From the NCBI GenBank assembly GCA_026545225.1, contig CM048854.1:29239230-29303229 (forward strand): a stretch of 64,000 nucleotides of DNA, given 5' to 3'. The translations under genes and the position numbers were made by a program. The number at the start of each line of letters is the position of its first letter. Within the stretch, counting starts at the first letter, position 1. The notes under the pieces are model-generated. The model was given only the letters and a program-made list of their open reading frames with translations. It was not told the origin of the DNA and made no database searches. This document shows, piece after piece, positions 46,287 to 57,990 of the stretch. This DNA is from Cornus controversa (taxonomy: Eukaryota; Streptophyta; Magnoliopsida; Cornales; Cornaceae).

Positions 46287-47102
46287 GGGTAAATTACTCT
46301 CACATCCCCTGTGGTTTGCCTTAATTACCATGAGATTAAAGTTTTGTAAAAACAACTCTGACACCCCTTGTCAGAGCTAGTCAATTAACATTACAAATTA
46401 TTTTACACTTTTACCCTCTCTCAATATCTTTATTTTCTTTTTAATACCCTTCTATTTCTTTCTCTAAATACATCCTCCCTCCACCGCCAGTGCCGCTCCC
46501 CATTCTCTCTCCCTCGCGTCTTTGTCTCCTCTCTCTCTCCCTCTAAGCCCCTATCTCTTCACTCACCACCGTAGTTTCACAGTTGAAATTTGCAGAGAAC
46601 CAAATCCCACAAGCCATCATTCGAAACCATATTATAACAATAATTTTCTCGCACTACCAAAAAGGGTTTGAACAAATCTACTATTTATCCCAAGCATTGG
46701 AGTTGAAATCCGAGCAATCAATTTCTATATCTCCTTCAGAAAACATAGACAAACTAAAACAATTTGAAATTAGATTTTTCGATTGAAATTGGACATGTGT
46801 CCATGACACCATTTAGAACATTACACTGCAAATCCACTGACTAAATTAGCTTTCTAATTTCTGGAGGGATTTAAAGCAAAACCATCTGCAATCTTCTAAA
46901 CCTCTGCCATAGATTTTGAGTTCAAATCCTAAAAACAAAACATTCAACTCATAAATATACACTTTTACAAAATAGAAAAACAACAAAAGATCAAAAAAAG
47001 AAATTAAGATGCTTATATTGATATCTGGATATTGACTGGGAGATCAATTTTTATTCAATTTTATGAACCGTCAATACTATAGCTACTATATATATACACA
47101 CA

Positions 47103-47143
<41 letters not shown>

Positions 47144-47513
47144 GCACAACTAACCAATAAAAAATTACCCCACTCCATCATTTGGCAGCAAGGAATACGT
47201 GTTTTGTGTTTTCAATTTTCACATATTCATATATATGTATTTATTATTTATTCATTTATATTTAATTAGTGTATGTGTACATGGAATTACTGAAAAAAGA
47301 GAAAATAAAGAGAATGAAAAAGAAAAGAGGCTGAACATAAAGGTATTTTTGAAATTTAAGAATTATATTTGACCGAAATTAACATTCAATTTATAGTAGG
47401 GGAGCTCAGAGTTATTTTAAACAAACTTGGAGGGAGGTTGACCAAATTTTTTTGACAAGCTTAATCCGAGGGTAATTAGGCCAAAGCTCAGGGGAGGTCA
47501 GAGTAATTTACCC
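46287..47513. mobile_element. Non-autonomous Mutator-like element (family A, copy 2)
   Basis: The ends GGGTAAATTACTCT and (right, reversed) GGGTAAATTACTCTGACCTC are inverted, followed by 'CCCCTG(A/T)GGTTTG'-like sequence. This is the same TIR design as the element at 2442-3995. The target duplication is 9 bp with one mismatch (TAGTAAAAG at 46278-46286; TAGTAAAAA at 47514-47522). The left interior is CT-rich (46420-46560) and the right interior purine-rich (47290-47335), again as in copy 1. There is no transposase. Confidence 0.88.
47106..47139. repeat. (TA)n microsatellite
   Basis: About 17 TA units inside the Mutator-like element, flanked by 'cacaca' motifs. Confidence 0.9.
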
Positions 47514-47589
47514 TAGTAAAAATCACGTATGTCTTTAATAAAAATCATTCATGTCCTAAATAAAATTAAAACAAATTGATCTTCACACA

Positions 47590-48946
47590 TTAGCATAATT
47601 CCATATTGCATTGGTAATAGAATCACATAACTCATTTGCTTCACGAAGTCGATTTTGAGAAATATCAAGTCTTTATTTTCTTCGACGAGTACTAACTTCT
47701 TCTAGATCGTCATTAACAAAACCATCTCTCCCATATTTTATAAATATTTTATCATTTGTGCCTGCATTCTAATGAAATTATGAAGAGTACAACAAGCAAT
47801 GATAATATATTTTTGAATATCTAAATCAAATGAGTTATCAATTTAAGTATTAGGTATCTCAACTTCAGTACTCCAAAACAACGTTAAATCACATTTCTTA
47901 GAGTGGAATGTCTAAAATTAAATAATTTCAATCGACCACGGGGTTGTCTTCCACTGAGTTTGTACTCTTGCATGTGATATCTTTCACCCCAATATGGTAC
48001 AAATAACTAGGCAAGTTTGTGTATCCAGAATCCACAAGAAAATATCTTCCTGTAAATAAGTAATTAACTCAACATTCTATCGTCTCACACACATAAACCA
48101 AAACAAATATAAATTTCATAAATATTCTATACACCTTTTGGTGGTCGTGAAATTTATTATTATTGTTTTCTACACACTCCCTAAACACCCTAACATCATT
48201 TGCACTCCATTCCCAACCTGTCATGATAAAAGTAAACCGCATGTCGAATGAACATGCAGCCCTGATATTCGTGATAGTGTTTGATCTCCTACCACATTGA
48301 AAAATTTGTTGATTAGAGGGAACCATGTAGATACATACGTTCCATCAATAGCTCAAACGCAATTCTAAATAAAAAGAGTATACAAATGAACACATTAGTA
48401 ATATGAATTCTCTAAGATATTAAAACAATGATAATATGTGAATCTCACCTCAAAGTAAGGATAAGATTTTGGATCATGTAAGATCTGTGGTGGAACCATG
48501 TCAAGATTTGGCGGGGTAATAATCCACTTCCCCAACTTACATATAGTTATTAGGATAGTATGAAAATACTTGGACACTGTCCATCTAATGTGCTAAAATC
48601 TCTTAGCCACAACACGGTATCTCTCATTTTGAGCAAAAATATAAAGAAACATTGCAACATGTTCTTGAATTGAGAGATACCTAGAGTCTATCATTTCATC
48701 ATTTTTTAACTCATCACATAAATTCAAGAATACATGTTTCTCCATTCTAAACATTTTGTGGCATCTAGAGCCATGACCGTGAATTATTTTGAGTATATAA
48801 TAATGGCATTATAAAGCATTATTCCTATATGGCCTATTAGATATCAAGTCCCTTTTACACCCTTCTGACATGTATAAAAATATTATAATATGTTGTGCCT
48901 CTTCTGCTTTGGATATCACATATGTCTTGTATCTCTCGATATCCAT
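47590..48946 (-). pseudogene. PIF/Harbinger DDE transposase
   Basis: Minus strand from ATG at 48946: 'MDIERYKTYVISKAEEA', 'CHKMFRMEKHVFLNLCDEL', 'SIQEHVAMFLYIFAQNERY', 'VSKYFHTILITICKLGKW', then the catalytic region 'AIDGTYV' (first Asp, about 48335), 'NIRAACSFDMRFTFIMTGWE' with 'WSANDVRVF' (second Asp, about 48190), and 'GRYFLVDSGYTNLPSYL' (about 48050). The last block 'RHSTLRNVI*RCFGVLK' has a TAA stop at 47884-47886 where the catalytic Glu belongs. Several frameshifts and stops occur before that. The enzyme family cuts and pastes elements with TWA targets. This copy cannot work. Confidence 0.92.
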
Positions 48947-49221
48947 CTATTAATAAATGACAAAATTTGAATACAAGCTAACTATTAATACATAATAAAA
49001 ATTAATTCAAAAAAATAACTAGCACAAATACAAAGCAATTAGAAGACATAAGTTTTCATATTACATTACCAAATCCAAACTAGAAAGACATAACTACCAC
49101 AAATACAAAACAAATAGAATACATAAGTTTTTACCACTTTAGAGTTTACAAACCATAAAAATAAAAATTATCCAAGTCATTGCAAACTGCAAGCAAATAA
49201 CTATAAGTAACAACAAGGCCA

Positions 49222-50217
49222 TCACATGTTCAATACACACGCCTTCCTTATTGGTTCCGGAAGTGTAAGAAAGAACTTCTTCAATGATATATTATAAAAC
49301 ACCCTATCAAGAGCTTTTGCCATATGGGCATCGTCAAAAGCTTGTAAAATATCAATACAATCCTGAACCAAATGCATCTTATCCACCTTTGGAGACCCAT
49401 TAAAGCATACATCAGTTTCTCCATGCATGCTTTTCTGAGTAGTGGATGAAGTGCCTACATTCAAAAATTCCTCACGAGTCCTTTTTGAATTCGCTTCAAA
49501 TCTATCAATAACTCTTTCTATGGTCAATGCAAAAGTATTTTCCTTTACCTTACGACGAGGCACCCTAAGCTCTTCACTACATTCCTCTTAATTTCCTTCT
49601 TAGGCAAATAACTTTCATCACTATCTGAGGGGCTTAATGTGGAGGGATGTGCCTTAGAGCCAGTTGTATTTGTTCTATAAAAAAATTCACATAACCTATC
49701 AAAGTGCTGACAACCTTTTTTCTTGAATTGTTTCACTCTTGGCATGACCTACAACATTTAATTCTTAGGGTTAAGATAAACTAAATATAAGCAAACTAAA
49801 AAAGTAAATAAATATAGTTCTATACACACCTTCTCCATTTTTTTTCACCTATCATCATCCATTATCACTGTCCCAATGGTTGAGTTATATCCAACTCCAG
49901 TCTCTTGCAATAATCTTTTGAATTCTTTTTGTGCAATCCTCATTTGACTGTACTTATTTTTCAGTTGATGTGTATCATAACTATAGTCAGTGAAACTTTT
50001 CATTCCAGCGATGAGGTTATTCCAACCATAATTGGAAAATGTAGTCATAAGTCTATTCCTTTTTTTTTTATTTCTTCCTCTATCAGTTGGATAAATTTCT
50101 CTTCTTTGGAGGCATTCCAAATGTTTTTGTCATCCTTACCAACCTCCATCACTTCATTATTTTCATCAATCAAATTGGTGGTCATTTCAGACAATGGATC
50201 AAAATCTATGTCCATCT
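49222..50217 (-). pseudogene. Harbinger ORF1, Myb/SANT-like DNA-binding protein
   Basis: From ATG at 50217: 'MDIDFDPLSEMTTNLIDEN', then 'WNASKEEKFIQLIEEEI', a frameshift in an A-run (about 50065-50075), 'FSNYGWNNLIAGMKSFTDY', 'QLKNKYSQMRIAQKEFKRL', 'LLQETGVGYN', an intron-like gap (about 49750-49830, GT...AG on this strand), a Ser-rich linker, and a C-terminal part ending 'LPEPIRKACVLNM' at 49222. The W..S.EE.FI.L / GW..L / QLKNK / ETG.G pattern is the Myb/SANT-like domain (PF12776 type). In this superfamily ORF1 works with the transposase to bind DNA and enter the nucleus. Stops near 49555 separate the C-terminal part. Confidence 0.88.
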
Positions 50218-50264
50218 ATCAATTTAAAACAAAATTATTCTCATATCAAATGATATCCAATTAA

Positions 50265-51635
50265 GCATTATGTAAGCCTCAATTGAGCAAGTTTTATAAA
50301 ATCAACAAATTTTCTTGCCAAACACACAATACATGGCACCTTGTGACAAGTACACAAGTAAATACATATAATACAAGCATAATTTATCAATTATTAATAT
50401 TATTATTAATCTAAGCAATCTAAGAGACTGAGACAAACATATTTAAAATGCTTGAATTAATGAAGTTACCAATGTTATCTTAACACATCATAATGTCAAT
50501 GTCACTCCTGTTATATAATGGGAAGCCATTAAGGAAAACTAAACATGTCTAGAACTTACTATAAGATGTTTGTGACATATTTTTCTTTTTATCCCTTATT
50601 TTCTTTTTCGTTCTTGTGAAATTATCAAACTATGAAATTTAATAGGTAAACCAATAATATTGTTATTTCAACAAGAATATTATTTTGGACAAATGCTCGT
50701 CTATTGTTTGAGATCTGTCAATCAAATTGCAGAAAAAAATACACATAACAATAATAAAAAATGATTTAATTCTAATAGAATATCCAAAAAAATAGTAAAC
50801 AGAGGAAAAAGATCTAAATCACATCACAACAATAAAAAAAAATACCCATCATCAAATCTACAATACACATACTGAAAAATATTGCTTTAGTACTGAAGAA
50901 AAACTTCTACACAACACATAAGAAGAAATAACTTTAATGCTGTAAAAAATTCACTATAAACCGAATCAACAAATCCAAGCCAAAAGAAAAATAAATCAAA
51001 AAACACCTTTCACATTTCATATCTGTATGTGAATTTTTAGGGTTCTAAAAATTGGATTGGTTCGTATATAATACAAATCTATATGTGAATTTTTAGAATT
51101 TTAAAAATTTACACAAACTTATGCTTAGATCTTTAAAAGTTTGCGCTCAGATCTGAACAAAATTTAAGGTAAGAGAAAAGTTGAAACTTTTTTTCAGATT
51201 TGAGATTTAAAAAAAAAAAAAAATCGATTCAGAGTGATAGGAGCGAGATGAGAGATGAAGAAACAAATATTACCTGTAGACGTCAGCAATGAAGTATGTT
51301 GAGAGAGAGGACTGAGAAGAGACCAAGAGCGTGAGATGTAGAGTTCTTTGATGTTACTTTTGAGAAAGGTATACGACTTGGAGAGATGTTATAATGGGAT
51401 GAGTGAGAGGGATATTGTTGTTTAAGAGATTATTCCGTAATAATAAGTGGGCATTGTAGCCGTTACAATGCCCTTTCCATATTGAAATCTGACTTTGAAA
51501 GTGGCAACTGGATGCCATTTTCTTTTTAAAATACTGAAAACGAAATTAGGTTACAAAACAAGATTCGGCTGCTGTTTCGTATATTTAGAAAATGGAATCC
51601 AAAATTATAGAAATGGAAACCTTTCCAAACAGCCT
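50265..51635. other. 5' flank of the Harbinger genes, no gene seen
   Basis: AT-rich, non-coding. It includes a near-repeat 'atctgtatgtgaatttttagg' (about 51022) and 'ctatatgtgaatttttagaa' (about 51078). The right TIR of the Harbinger element begins around 51560. Confidence 0.5.
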
Positions 51636-51636
51636 C

Positions 51637-53550
51637 TAGACAAACACTTTTGACCTTTCAATTGATAGCAGAATAAGCTAGTGATAGTAGGGTGTTTGGA
51701 AATTTGATCATGATTTTTGTAGAGAATCACTTGAAAAAATGATTATCATGGATGAGTTGTCATTCAATTTTATAGAGTGTGAAGGTTTTCGCTATTTTAT
51801 TAGTTTGTTACAACTTAGGTTCAAAATCATGTCACGTACTACAATAGCGAGGGTTGCTTGGTGTTATATTCTAGTGAGAAGAACAAGTTGAAGGAATCAT
51901 TTTTTAAATCAAATAAAAGACTTTGCCTCACTACGAATTGTTAGACCTCACTCCAAAACCTATCTTATATGTGCCTTACTGCCCACTTTATTGATAAAGA
52001 TTAAAAATTGCATAAAAGAATTCTTAAATTTTGTGTGATTTATAGTCATAAAGGTGATGCAATTGATAAAGTGGTGGAGTGATGTTTGAATGAGTGGGAT
52101 ATAGATAAACTTTGCACACTTACTGTTGAAAATGCAAGCTTAAATGATCTTGCTATTCAATATTTGAGGATAAAGATTATTCAAAAAAGTGACACTTTCA
52201 CTTTAGGTGGTGAATTCTGTAGTAACCCTTGTGGACGGGTGTGAGTGGGCGGGTGCAAAGACAGACACTGGGCTGAGCTACCACACTGACAGGGTATAGG
52301 GTGCTCAATCCCACATTGCCTGGGTATGGAGAAGGGATGTGCTTATATGTAGTGTGTTTTCTTCAAATGGTATGAGGCCTTTTGGGGTAAAACCCAAGAG
52401 CAAAATCGTGCGGGCTCAGGCCCAAAGCAGACAAGATCATACCATGTGTTGAAGCGGGGTATTACAAATTCTTTCACATAAGATGTTGTGTACATATTCT
52501 GATTTTAATTGTGAGAGATGGGTTAAATGAATTGAAATATTCAATAACTCGAATTCGTGGGGATGTGAGGTATGTTAGGAGTTCTCCACAAATAGAATAG
52601 CATTTCAAGCAATGTGCGGAGATGGCGAAGATAACATCTAAAAGTTATTTATGTTTAGATATCCAAACTAGGTGGAACTCCACATATCTCATGCTAAAAT
52701 CTGCATTAAAGTTTAAAAATGAATATGAGAAAATGGAAGATGAAGACCCACATTTCATCATAGAACCTAATGATAAGCCTCCTACCAATAATGATTGGAA
52801 TGATGCTCGGGTTTTTACAAATGTTTTAAAAAAATTATATAATGGCACTACTCGCATGTTCGGTTCTTTATATATTACTTTTAATGTCTATTTTCATGAA
52901 GTGTGTAGCATTGAAAGAAACTTGTCCCAATGGTCAAAGAGTTTGGATCTTTATTTAAGTGCCATGGCTATCAAAAGGAATAACAAATTTGACAAGTATT
53001 GGAGTAACATTAAGAAAGTGAATATTATGTTAGTGTTTGCCGTTGTGTTAGATCATTACTACAAGTTGAATTATGTGAGTTTTTGTTATTCCAAAGTTGA
53101 TTCTCCTACCATGGTGAGTGATCTCATTACAAAATAAGGGAGACATTGAATCGTATTTATGGTGAGCATCAAAAGTTTGAGTTAGATACTTCATCTTCAA
53201 CTCAAACTTGTAATGTCATGAAAATTGATCAACCAAGTAGTGGAAGTAAAGATTTAAAAGATATCCAATTGGAGTATTTATAATATTTGGAACAAGTAGG
53301 AAGTAGGGGAATCAAATCAGAAGTGATGAGATATTTAGAGGAAGCTTGTGAAAAACATGATAACATTGAAATCTTGAATTGGTGGAAGATAGATAGTTCA
53401 AGGAATAAGATTCTTTCCAAAGTTGTACATGACATTTTAGTTATTCCTATTTTTGCTGATGTTTCTGAGTTAGTTTTTAGTACGGGAGGCCCTATCCTTG
53501 ACCTATTCCTTACGTCTCTTACTCCTAAAATTGTGGAGTGCTTGATTTGA
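51637..53550 (+). pseudogene. hAT transposase core and dimerisation domain
   Basis: The continuation of 45026-45276 after the Harbinger insertion. Blocks in order: 'MDELSFNFIECEGFRYFI' (51750-51805), 'TVENASLNDLAIQYLR' (52124-52170, normally VDNAS), the break by the solo LTR at 52218-52466, then 'RCCVHILILIVRDGLNEL' (52480-52530), 'DIQTRWNSTYLMLKSALKF' (52655-52715), and the C-terminal hATC block 'ILNWWKIDSSRNKILSKVV' with 'VFSTGGPILDLFLTSLTPK' (53370-53535; families usually have 'SAFSTGGR'). Stops at about 51684, 52045, 52591, 53136 and 53282 make it non-functional. RICESLEEPER-type hAT transposases excise and reinsert elements with 8-bp duplications. Confidence 0.92.
52218..52466 (+). repeat. 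Solo LTR of the TRIM family
   Basis: A 249-bp LTR, TGTAGTAACCC...GGTATTACA, close to 44578-44827 throughout. It has an identical 5-bp target duplication AATTC (52213-52217 and 52467-52471). It interrupts the hAT transposase between two blocks that join in frame with one copy of AATTC, so it is a separate insertion that later lost one LTR and the interior. Confidence 0.95.
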
Positions 53551-54350
53551 GCACAAGATTGGTATCGTGTCTCACTACTGTCGATTCAAGTTGAAGCAAA
53601 AGATGATGAAATTGAAGTAATTGAATTAGGTGATTTTTTTTTTATCATATAATTTACTTGCAAGTAATTGCTAATAATTAACCAGTTATTTTTTATAAGT
53701 ATATTTATTAATTGCTAATTTGAATAAAATTATTTACTTTTGTAGCTATGTGTTACTTAACTACTGCTTGAGGACGTTTGAGATTGAGTTTGTGTAGCAA
53801 AATGTCACAAATGATGGTAAATCATTTTATTGTTGATAGATGTTTAGTAATTTTTTAAATGCCTTTAATTAGAATTTAGTAATTAACTAAATGCATTTTT
53901 TTTTCAGTGAACTTTTGTTATTTGGATTTGAGAAGATCTCATTGATGCCAAGCCAAGCAAATAATTTTCGGAGGTTTAGAACTTGGGAATTGTGGTGCTT
54001 GTTGCTTTGCTTTCTAGAATTCTAGTTACGAATCAATATTGTATTAGTATTTTAATCACTTTGGATTGCAACTTTGGGATTTCAATTTGTATTGTGTTTG
54101 AAGTTTGTTTAATGCTAGTAGTATGATACTACTGGTTGAATTTTTATGTCATATGATGTTACTACTAATATTTGTACGAGTTTTTAGTAGCTCTTTAAAG
54201 AAATTATTATAATTTAATTAGGTTGGCACTTGGTAGATAATAGCATTTTAAAAGATTTAAAACTGAGGCTTGAAATTAGTTGATAGTAGGCTTGAATTTA
54301 AGGCTTGAAACAGGTTGACAGTAGGCATGAATTTGAGTTTGAAACAGGTT
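53551..54350 (+). other. hAT 3' non-coding region
   Basis: AT-rich sequence between the transposase end and the subterminal repeats. It holds no further gene. Confidence 0.6.
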
Positions 54351-54670
54351 GGTGAACTATGGAATCGAACTGAACCAAACCAGTTCTCCACGGTTCGGTT
54401 CGGTCCTGTTCCATTGGTTCAAACAGCTTGGTTCAGTTCCATTTTTATTGGAACCAAATCGTACAATTTGATTCCAAAAAAGACTAAAATCGGACCGTGT
54501 GCACCCCTAATTTGATGGCTATTGATGATTATACTTTCACTATTATTTTATTTCCTTTTCTTTCTTTTCATAGTTGCTTTTAGAATACAAGAACTCATAA
54601 TGTCACTACATGTGATAATTTATCCATGAGTATATGATTCAAACAAATTTGACAGTTTTCAAAAGGTACC

Positions 54671-56647
54671 TGAGTATACGGTAATATATTATACAAGGCC
54701 TTCAGTACAACCGGGAGTTATAGTCAGCACTCATTGTATTCTTTTAATGTAGGACGTTGCCTCCGAGGTAGGGAACTATGTTTACTTCGAACCCCTACGA
54801 GATAGTCACATAGATTGTCCACAGAGGTTGAGTAATACATTGAACCCATGTCTAAGAGCCTCGCCTGGGGAGTATTGACTATGGCAGGAGACACAAAATA
54901 GGACATGTTAGTGCTACATGGTGGAATAGTAACATGTGTCGCGACACTACACTCTCCCACCTAATAGTACTTTCATGATCCAATACATAGATCGGGGAGT
55001 TATAATGCTGGTGCGCAATAGTTTATAACTCAGGCATTCACGGTGTGTCAGATAGTCGTGGCATGTTATGATCCCAAACGAGAAAAGGGGTGTGTCGCGG
55101 CATGGAGGCATGAAGGAAGGGTTCGCCAGGTAGGTCATATAACCAGAACATTACCCTGGGACCTTAGGCTTCGTTTGGATTAATGGATTTGAAATGATTA
55201 GGAGAGAAAGAAAAGAAAGGATAATGGTTTTTGTGTTTGGATAACTAATGTGGAGAGAAAAGAAATGATTGGGAGAGATTTGGAGGGATAGCTTATCCCT
55301 CCAAATCTCTCATTTCTTATTTCTTCAAAAATAAAAAAGATTTGGAGAGAAATGATAGCTGGTAAGTGATACTTTCATAATACAGAAATTACCCACAACA
55401 TTTTAGAACAAAACTTTTTTTATGACATTTGAATCCTATTTTAAGATATTAGGACATATCGTCATTCATTTCACAGTACCCATTGCAGCAACAGGACAAG
55501 AACGAGCTCTCTTCTCCAACACCACTCTCAGCGCATCTCTCTCTTCTTCCTTGTCAATCCAATCTTCAATGTTGTAAAGCTTGTGATTCCTGTGCTGATC
55601 ATAGTTTGATTAGAATTTGTTGTTCGAAACCGTCATGCTCTGGCTTCCTTATTCGATCCCCTAGAGATACCATGAGGTTCAATTTAATCAAGTTTACTTC
55701 ACTCGAGATATGAAAGCTTGCCTCTTCTTGTGTGGTTGTCCACTACTTGGCTTTGTGTGTTGTCTGAATAATTTATGATGCTTTTAGTTTGATTTTCTTT
55801 TAGCTTGTGAATGTGATAATGAGTGGGAGGAGTTTCCTCTTATATTCTAATTTTTTTCCAACTGAGATTTTTGTATATAAAACTTTTATGTATTATTATG
55901 AGCACTGGTGTCAAACTTATATGCTAAAAAAGAACAGAAACAAAATCCTTAAACTATATTGAAAAGAGAAATGCCATATGCAACAAATCTAGCCCGAGAG
56001 TTGAAGCAAACCATGAGTGATATAAAGCACGAAGTCCACAACCAGCTAGAACACACTCGCCTTGTGGTCTCTTTCTTGTCTTAACTGCATGGGTTCAAAT
56101 TAATAAGAAAATACATAATTGGGAGAAACTTGTGTTTTATTTTGTAATATAAATACTAAAAGGGTATAACAGTAAAATGATTAGAATAGTTTCTTTTCTT
56201 CTCTCTCCTTTAGCTTATCCAAACAACAATGTTATCCTTTCTTTTCTTTTCTTTCATAATTTATCCAAACACAAATACATGTTATCCTCTCCTTTCTTTT
56301 CTTTTCTTTTCTCTCATAACTTAAGTTATCATTTCTTTTCTTTTCTCTCTTGGTTATCCAAACAAGCCCTTAGTGGAGAGGGTGACCATGCCTCAACCAG
56401 GAATGATCAAGGTACATGGGTACTAGTAAGGAATAAGCCGTACCATGGCACGTGTCAGCACGTGCTAGGACTTCTATAAATAGGAGTGCCAGCTGATATG
56501 AAACACGATTTTTTTGGCCAGACGTCCCATTCCCCTTTATGCACTTCTAACATTTTTGCCCAAATTCTCTCCCTTGTCATCGCATCTTCTCTTTCCTCTT
56601 TCAGTATCTTCTCTGGTCACTCTTGATCCATTCAAACTTTCTGAACA
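54671..56647 (+). repeat. 5' LTR of the derivative, split by a MITE
   Basis: The LTR segments are 54671-55166 and 56370-56647, together 771 bp after removing one TTA duplication, matching the length of the 3' LTR. The end is CTGAACA. The promoter segment has twin ACGTG motifs (56450-56464) and TATAAATAG (56475-56483). Confidence 0.88.
55167..56369. mobile_element. PIF/Harbinger-type MITE (1.2 kb)
   Basis: The ends GGCTTCGTTTGGATTAATGG and (right, reversed) GGGCTTGTTTGGATAACC are inverted. The trinucleotide TTA flanks both sides (55164-55166 and 56370-56372), while the empty site in the other LTR reads 'gggactttagtgg'. Both arms continue with 'agagaaaagaaaagaaa'-type sequence. Frames inside (55483-55713) show no known domain and there is no transposase. 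Confidence 0.85.
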
Positions 56648-57990
56648 CTTGGATACTATAGCAATAAACATAAGGGCTGGCATGCACAAGTCAGTCTCTA
56701 AGGATATTTGAGAATCCTTCTCCAAATAGAATGTCAGTGACTTAATACCAACGTGATTCATTGTGTATAGGCGACAACAAAAACATTCCACACTGTCAAT
56801 ATAATCTCCTAAATGATGGGATTTTCGGCTTGTAGAACCACTCCACTGCATTGCGTAGGTATATTTTACATCTCCTAGTTCCTGTTCATAAAAAATAGTA
56901 GGATGGGACGCATATATTGGGAAATGCTCATATAAGAACAAAGTAAGAAAGGAGCAGGCAATGTAAGAACTCAAGAAGTAGCGTCCCACGGATCGTTCCC
57001 AGTTGACTTTCAACATATCTAACCTATGATACAATGTGCCAAGAAACAAGGGAGCCAGAGGCAATGCAACACCATAAGAAAGAATAATAGCTAGAGGAAA
57101 TACTCTTGTGTTTAAACCATCTTTAGGTTTTCCTTCAAATAGATATAGATACCTATCAAGCCAATATGGAAGGAAACCCGCTAGAGCATTCTGTTCCCAT
57201 ATTCTGAACCGACGACACTCTTTCGCAAATGCTGACCAGACTTGGTTTCTCTACAAGGTTGTTCAAAATCACGATAAAAATGTCGGTACCATTGAGCATA
57301 AGTGGCCCTTTTGCCAGAAGAAGAGCTTGGCGGAGTCTTTAGGCTAGTGGAACCACAGAATCAAGTACCCCACTTAGCAGCTTCAACATAAGCTGTTTCC
57401 AAATAATCCATTATCTCCTAGTCTTCCTTTGTCAACTGAGTCGGGTGGTAAGCATTTGAGCCAAACATATGTAGGGAGAACAAATAGGAAACATCCTCCA
57501 GGGAAGGGGAGAACTCGCCCTAAGCTGCAATAAAAGTATGAGTGTTCGAGCACCATCGTGATAATAGAATAGCCAGACTTGTCTTATCACGTCTCATGGA
57601 CAATACGAAAAAAAGGCGAACGTGTTCTAGAACCTTTGCAGACTTTAGTTTGTTGCAATAACTTTATTTTTTCAAAATATAGTTGCACCAAGTTGTCCAG
57701 TCAGCCAACACATCTGTATGGCTCTTATAATGCACAAAATAATAGTCAAAATCACCTCGTTCAATCAAAAGGCGAGGTATGGAATATGGAGGAACCAACC
57801 TGTTAGTAACAATATCAACTTCAGGTTCTACAAGCAACGACGACTCAGAGAAATTGGAGGAACTGTCATAGTCCGAAATCGTAAACTAAAAATGATCTGA
57901 AGTACCGATGTAGGGTGTCTTCCGCCATTCGGATAAAGGAGGAATATCAGGAATTACATCTTTTGCATCTGCTAAAATTTTCTCCGCCAT
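56537..57990 (-). pseudogene. Antisense plant mobile domain (PMD)-like ORF
   Basis: On the minus strand, from a good ATG at 57990: 'MAEKILADAKDVIPDIPPL', 'LVPPYSIPRLLIERGDFDY', 'SMRRDKTSLAILLSRWCSN', 'GEFSPSLEDVSYLFSLHMFG', then 'FLPYWLDRYLYLFEGKPKDG', 'GVALPLAPLFLGTLYHRLDM', and 'SFLTLFLYEHFPIYA'. The 'GE.SPSLEDV', 'LAPLFLGTLYHRLD' and 'LFLYEHFP' blocks are characteristic of the plant mobile domain family (PF10536 type), known from transposons and from a few host proteins. Only about four stops and one or two frameshifts interrupt about 480 codons. The last part runs into the LTR. Its reading direction is opposite to the retrotransposon. The biochemical role is unknown. Confidence 0.75.

Larger units (their letters stand above)
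45277..51636 (-). mobile_element. PIF/Harbinger transposon, autonomous type, inactive
   Basis: The ends GGGGCTATTTGGAAAGG and (right, reversed) GAGGCTGTTTGGAAAGG are inverted, followed inside by 'agattccattttct' and its counterpart. The flanking trinucleotides are TAA and TAG, close to the TWA target of this superfamily. It carries the two expected minus-strand genes: a Myb/SANT-like ORF1 (49222-50217) and a DDE transposase (47590-48946). Both are broken. It lies inside the hAT transposase and hosts a Mutator-like element at 46287-47513. Confidence 0.92.
42644..54509 (+). mobile_element. hAT transposon, RICESLEEPER type, with nested insertions
   Basis: The ends TAGGGGTGCACAAAA and (right, reversed) TAGGGGTGCACACGGTCCG are inverted. 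The flanking octamers ATTTAATA (42636-42643) and ATTTGATG (54510-54517) match at six of eight positions. Subterminal 'ggttcggttcggtcc' motifs lie at the right and related ones at the left. Between them is a broken hAT transposase in the right order and orientation (45026-53550). Subtracting the Harbinger element (6.36 kb), the TRIM and the solo LTR leaves about 4.7 kb, a normal length for an autonomous hAT. Confidence 0.85.
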
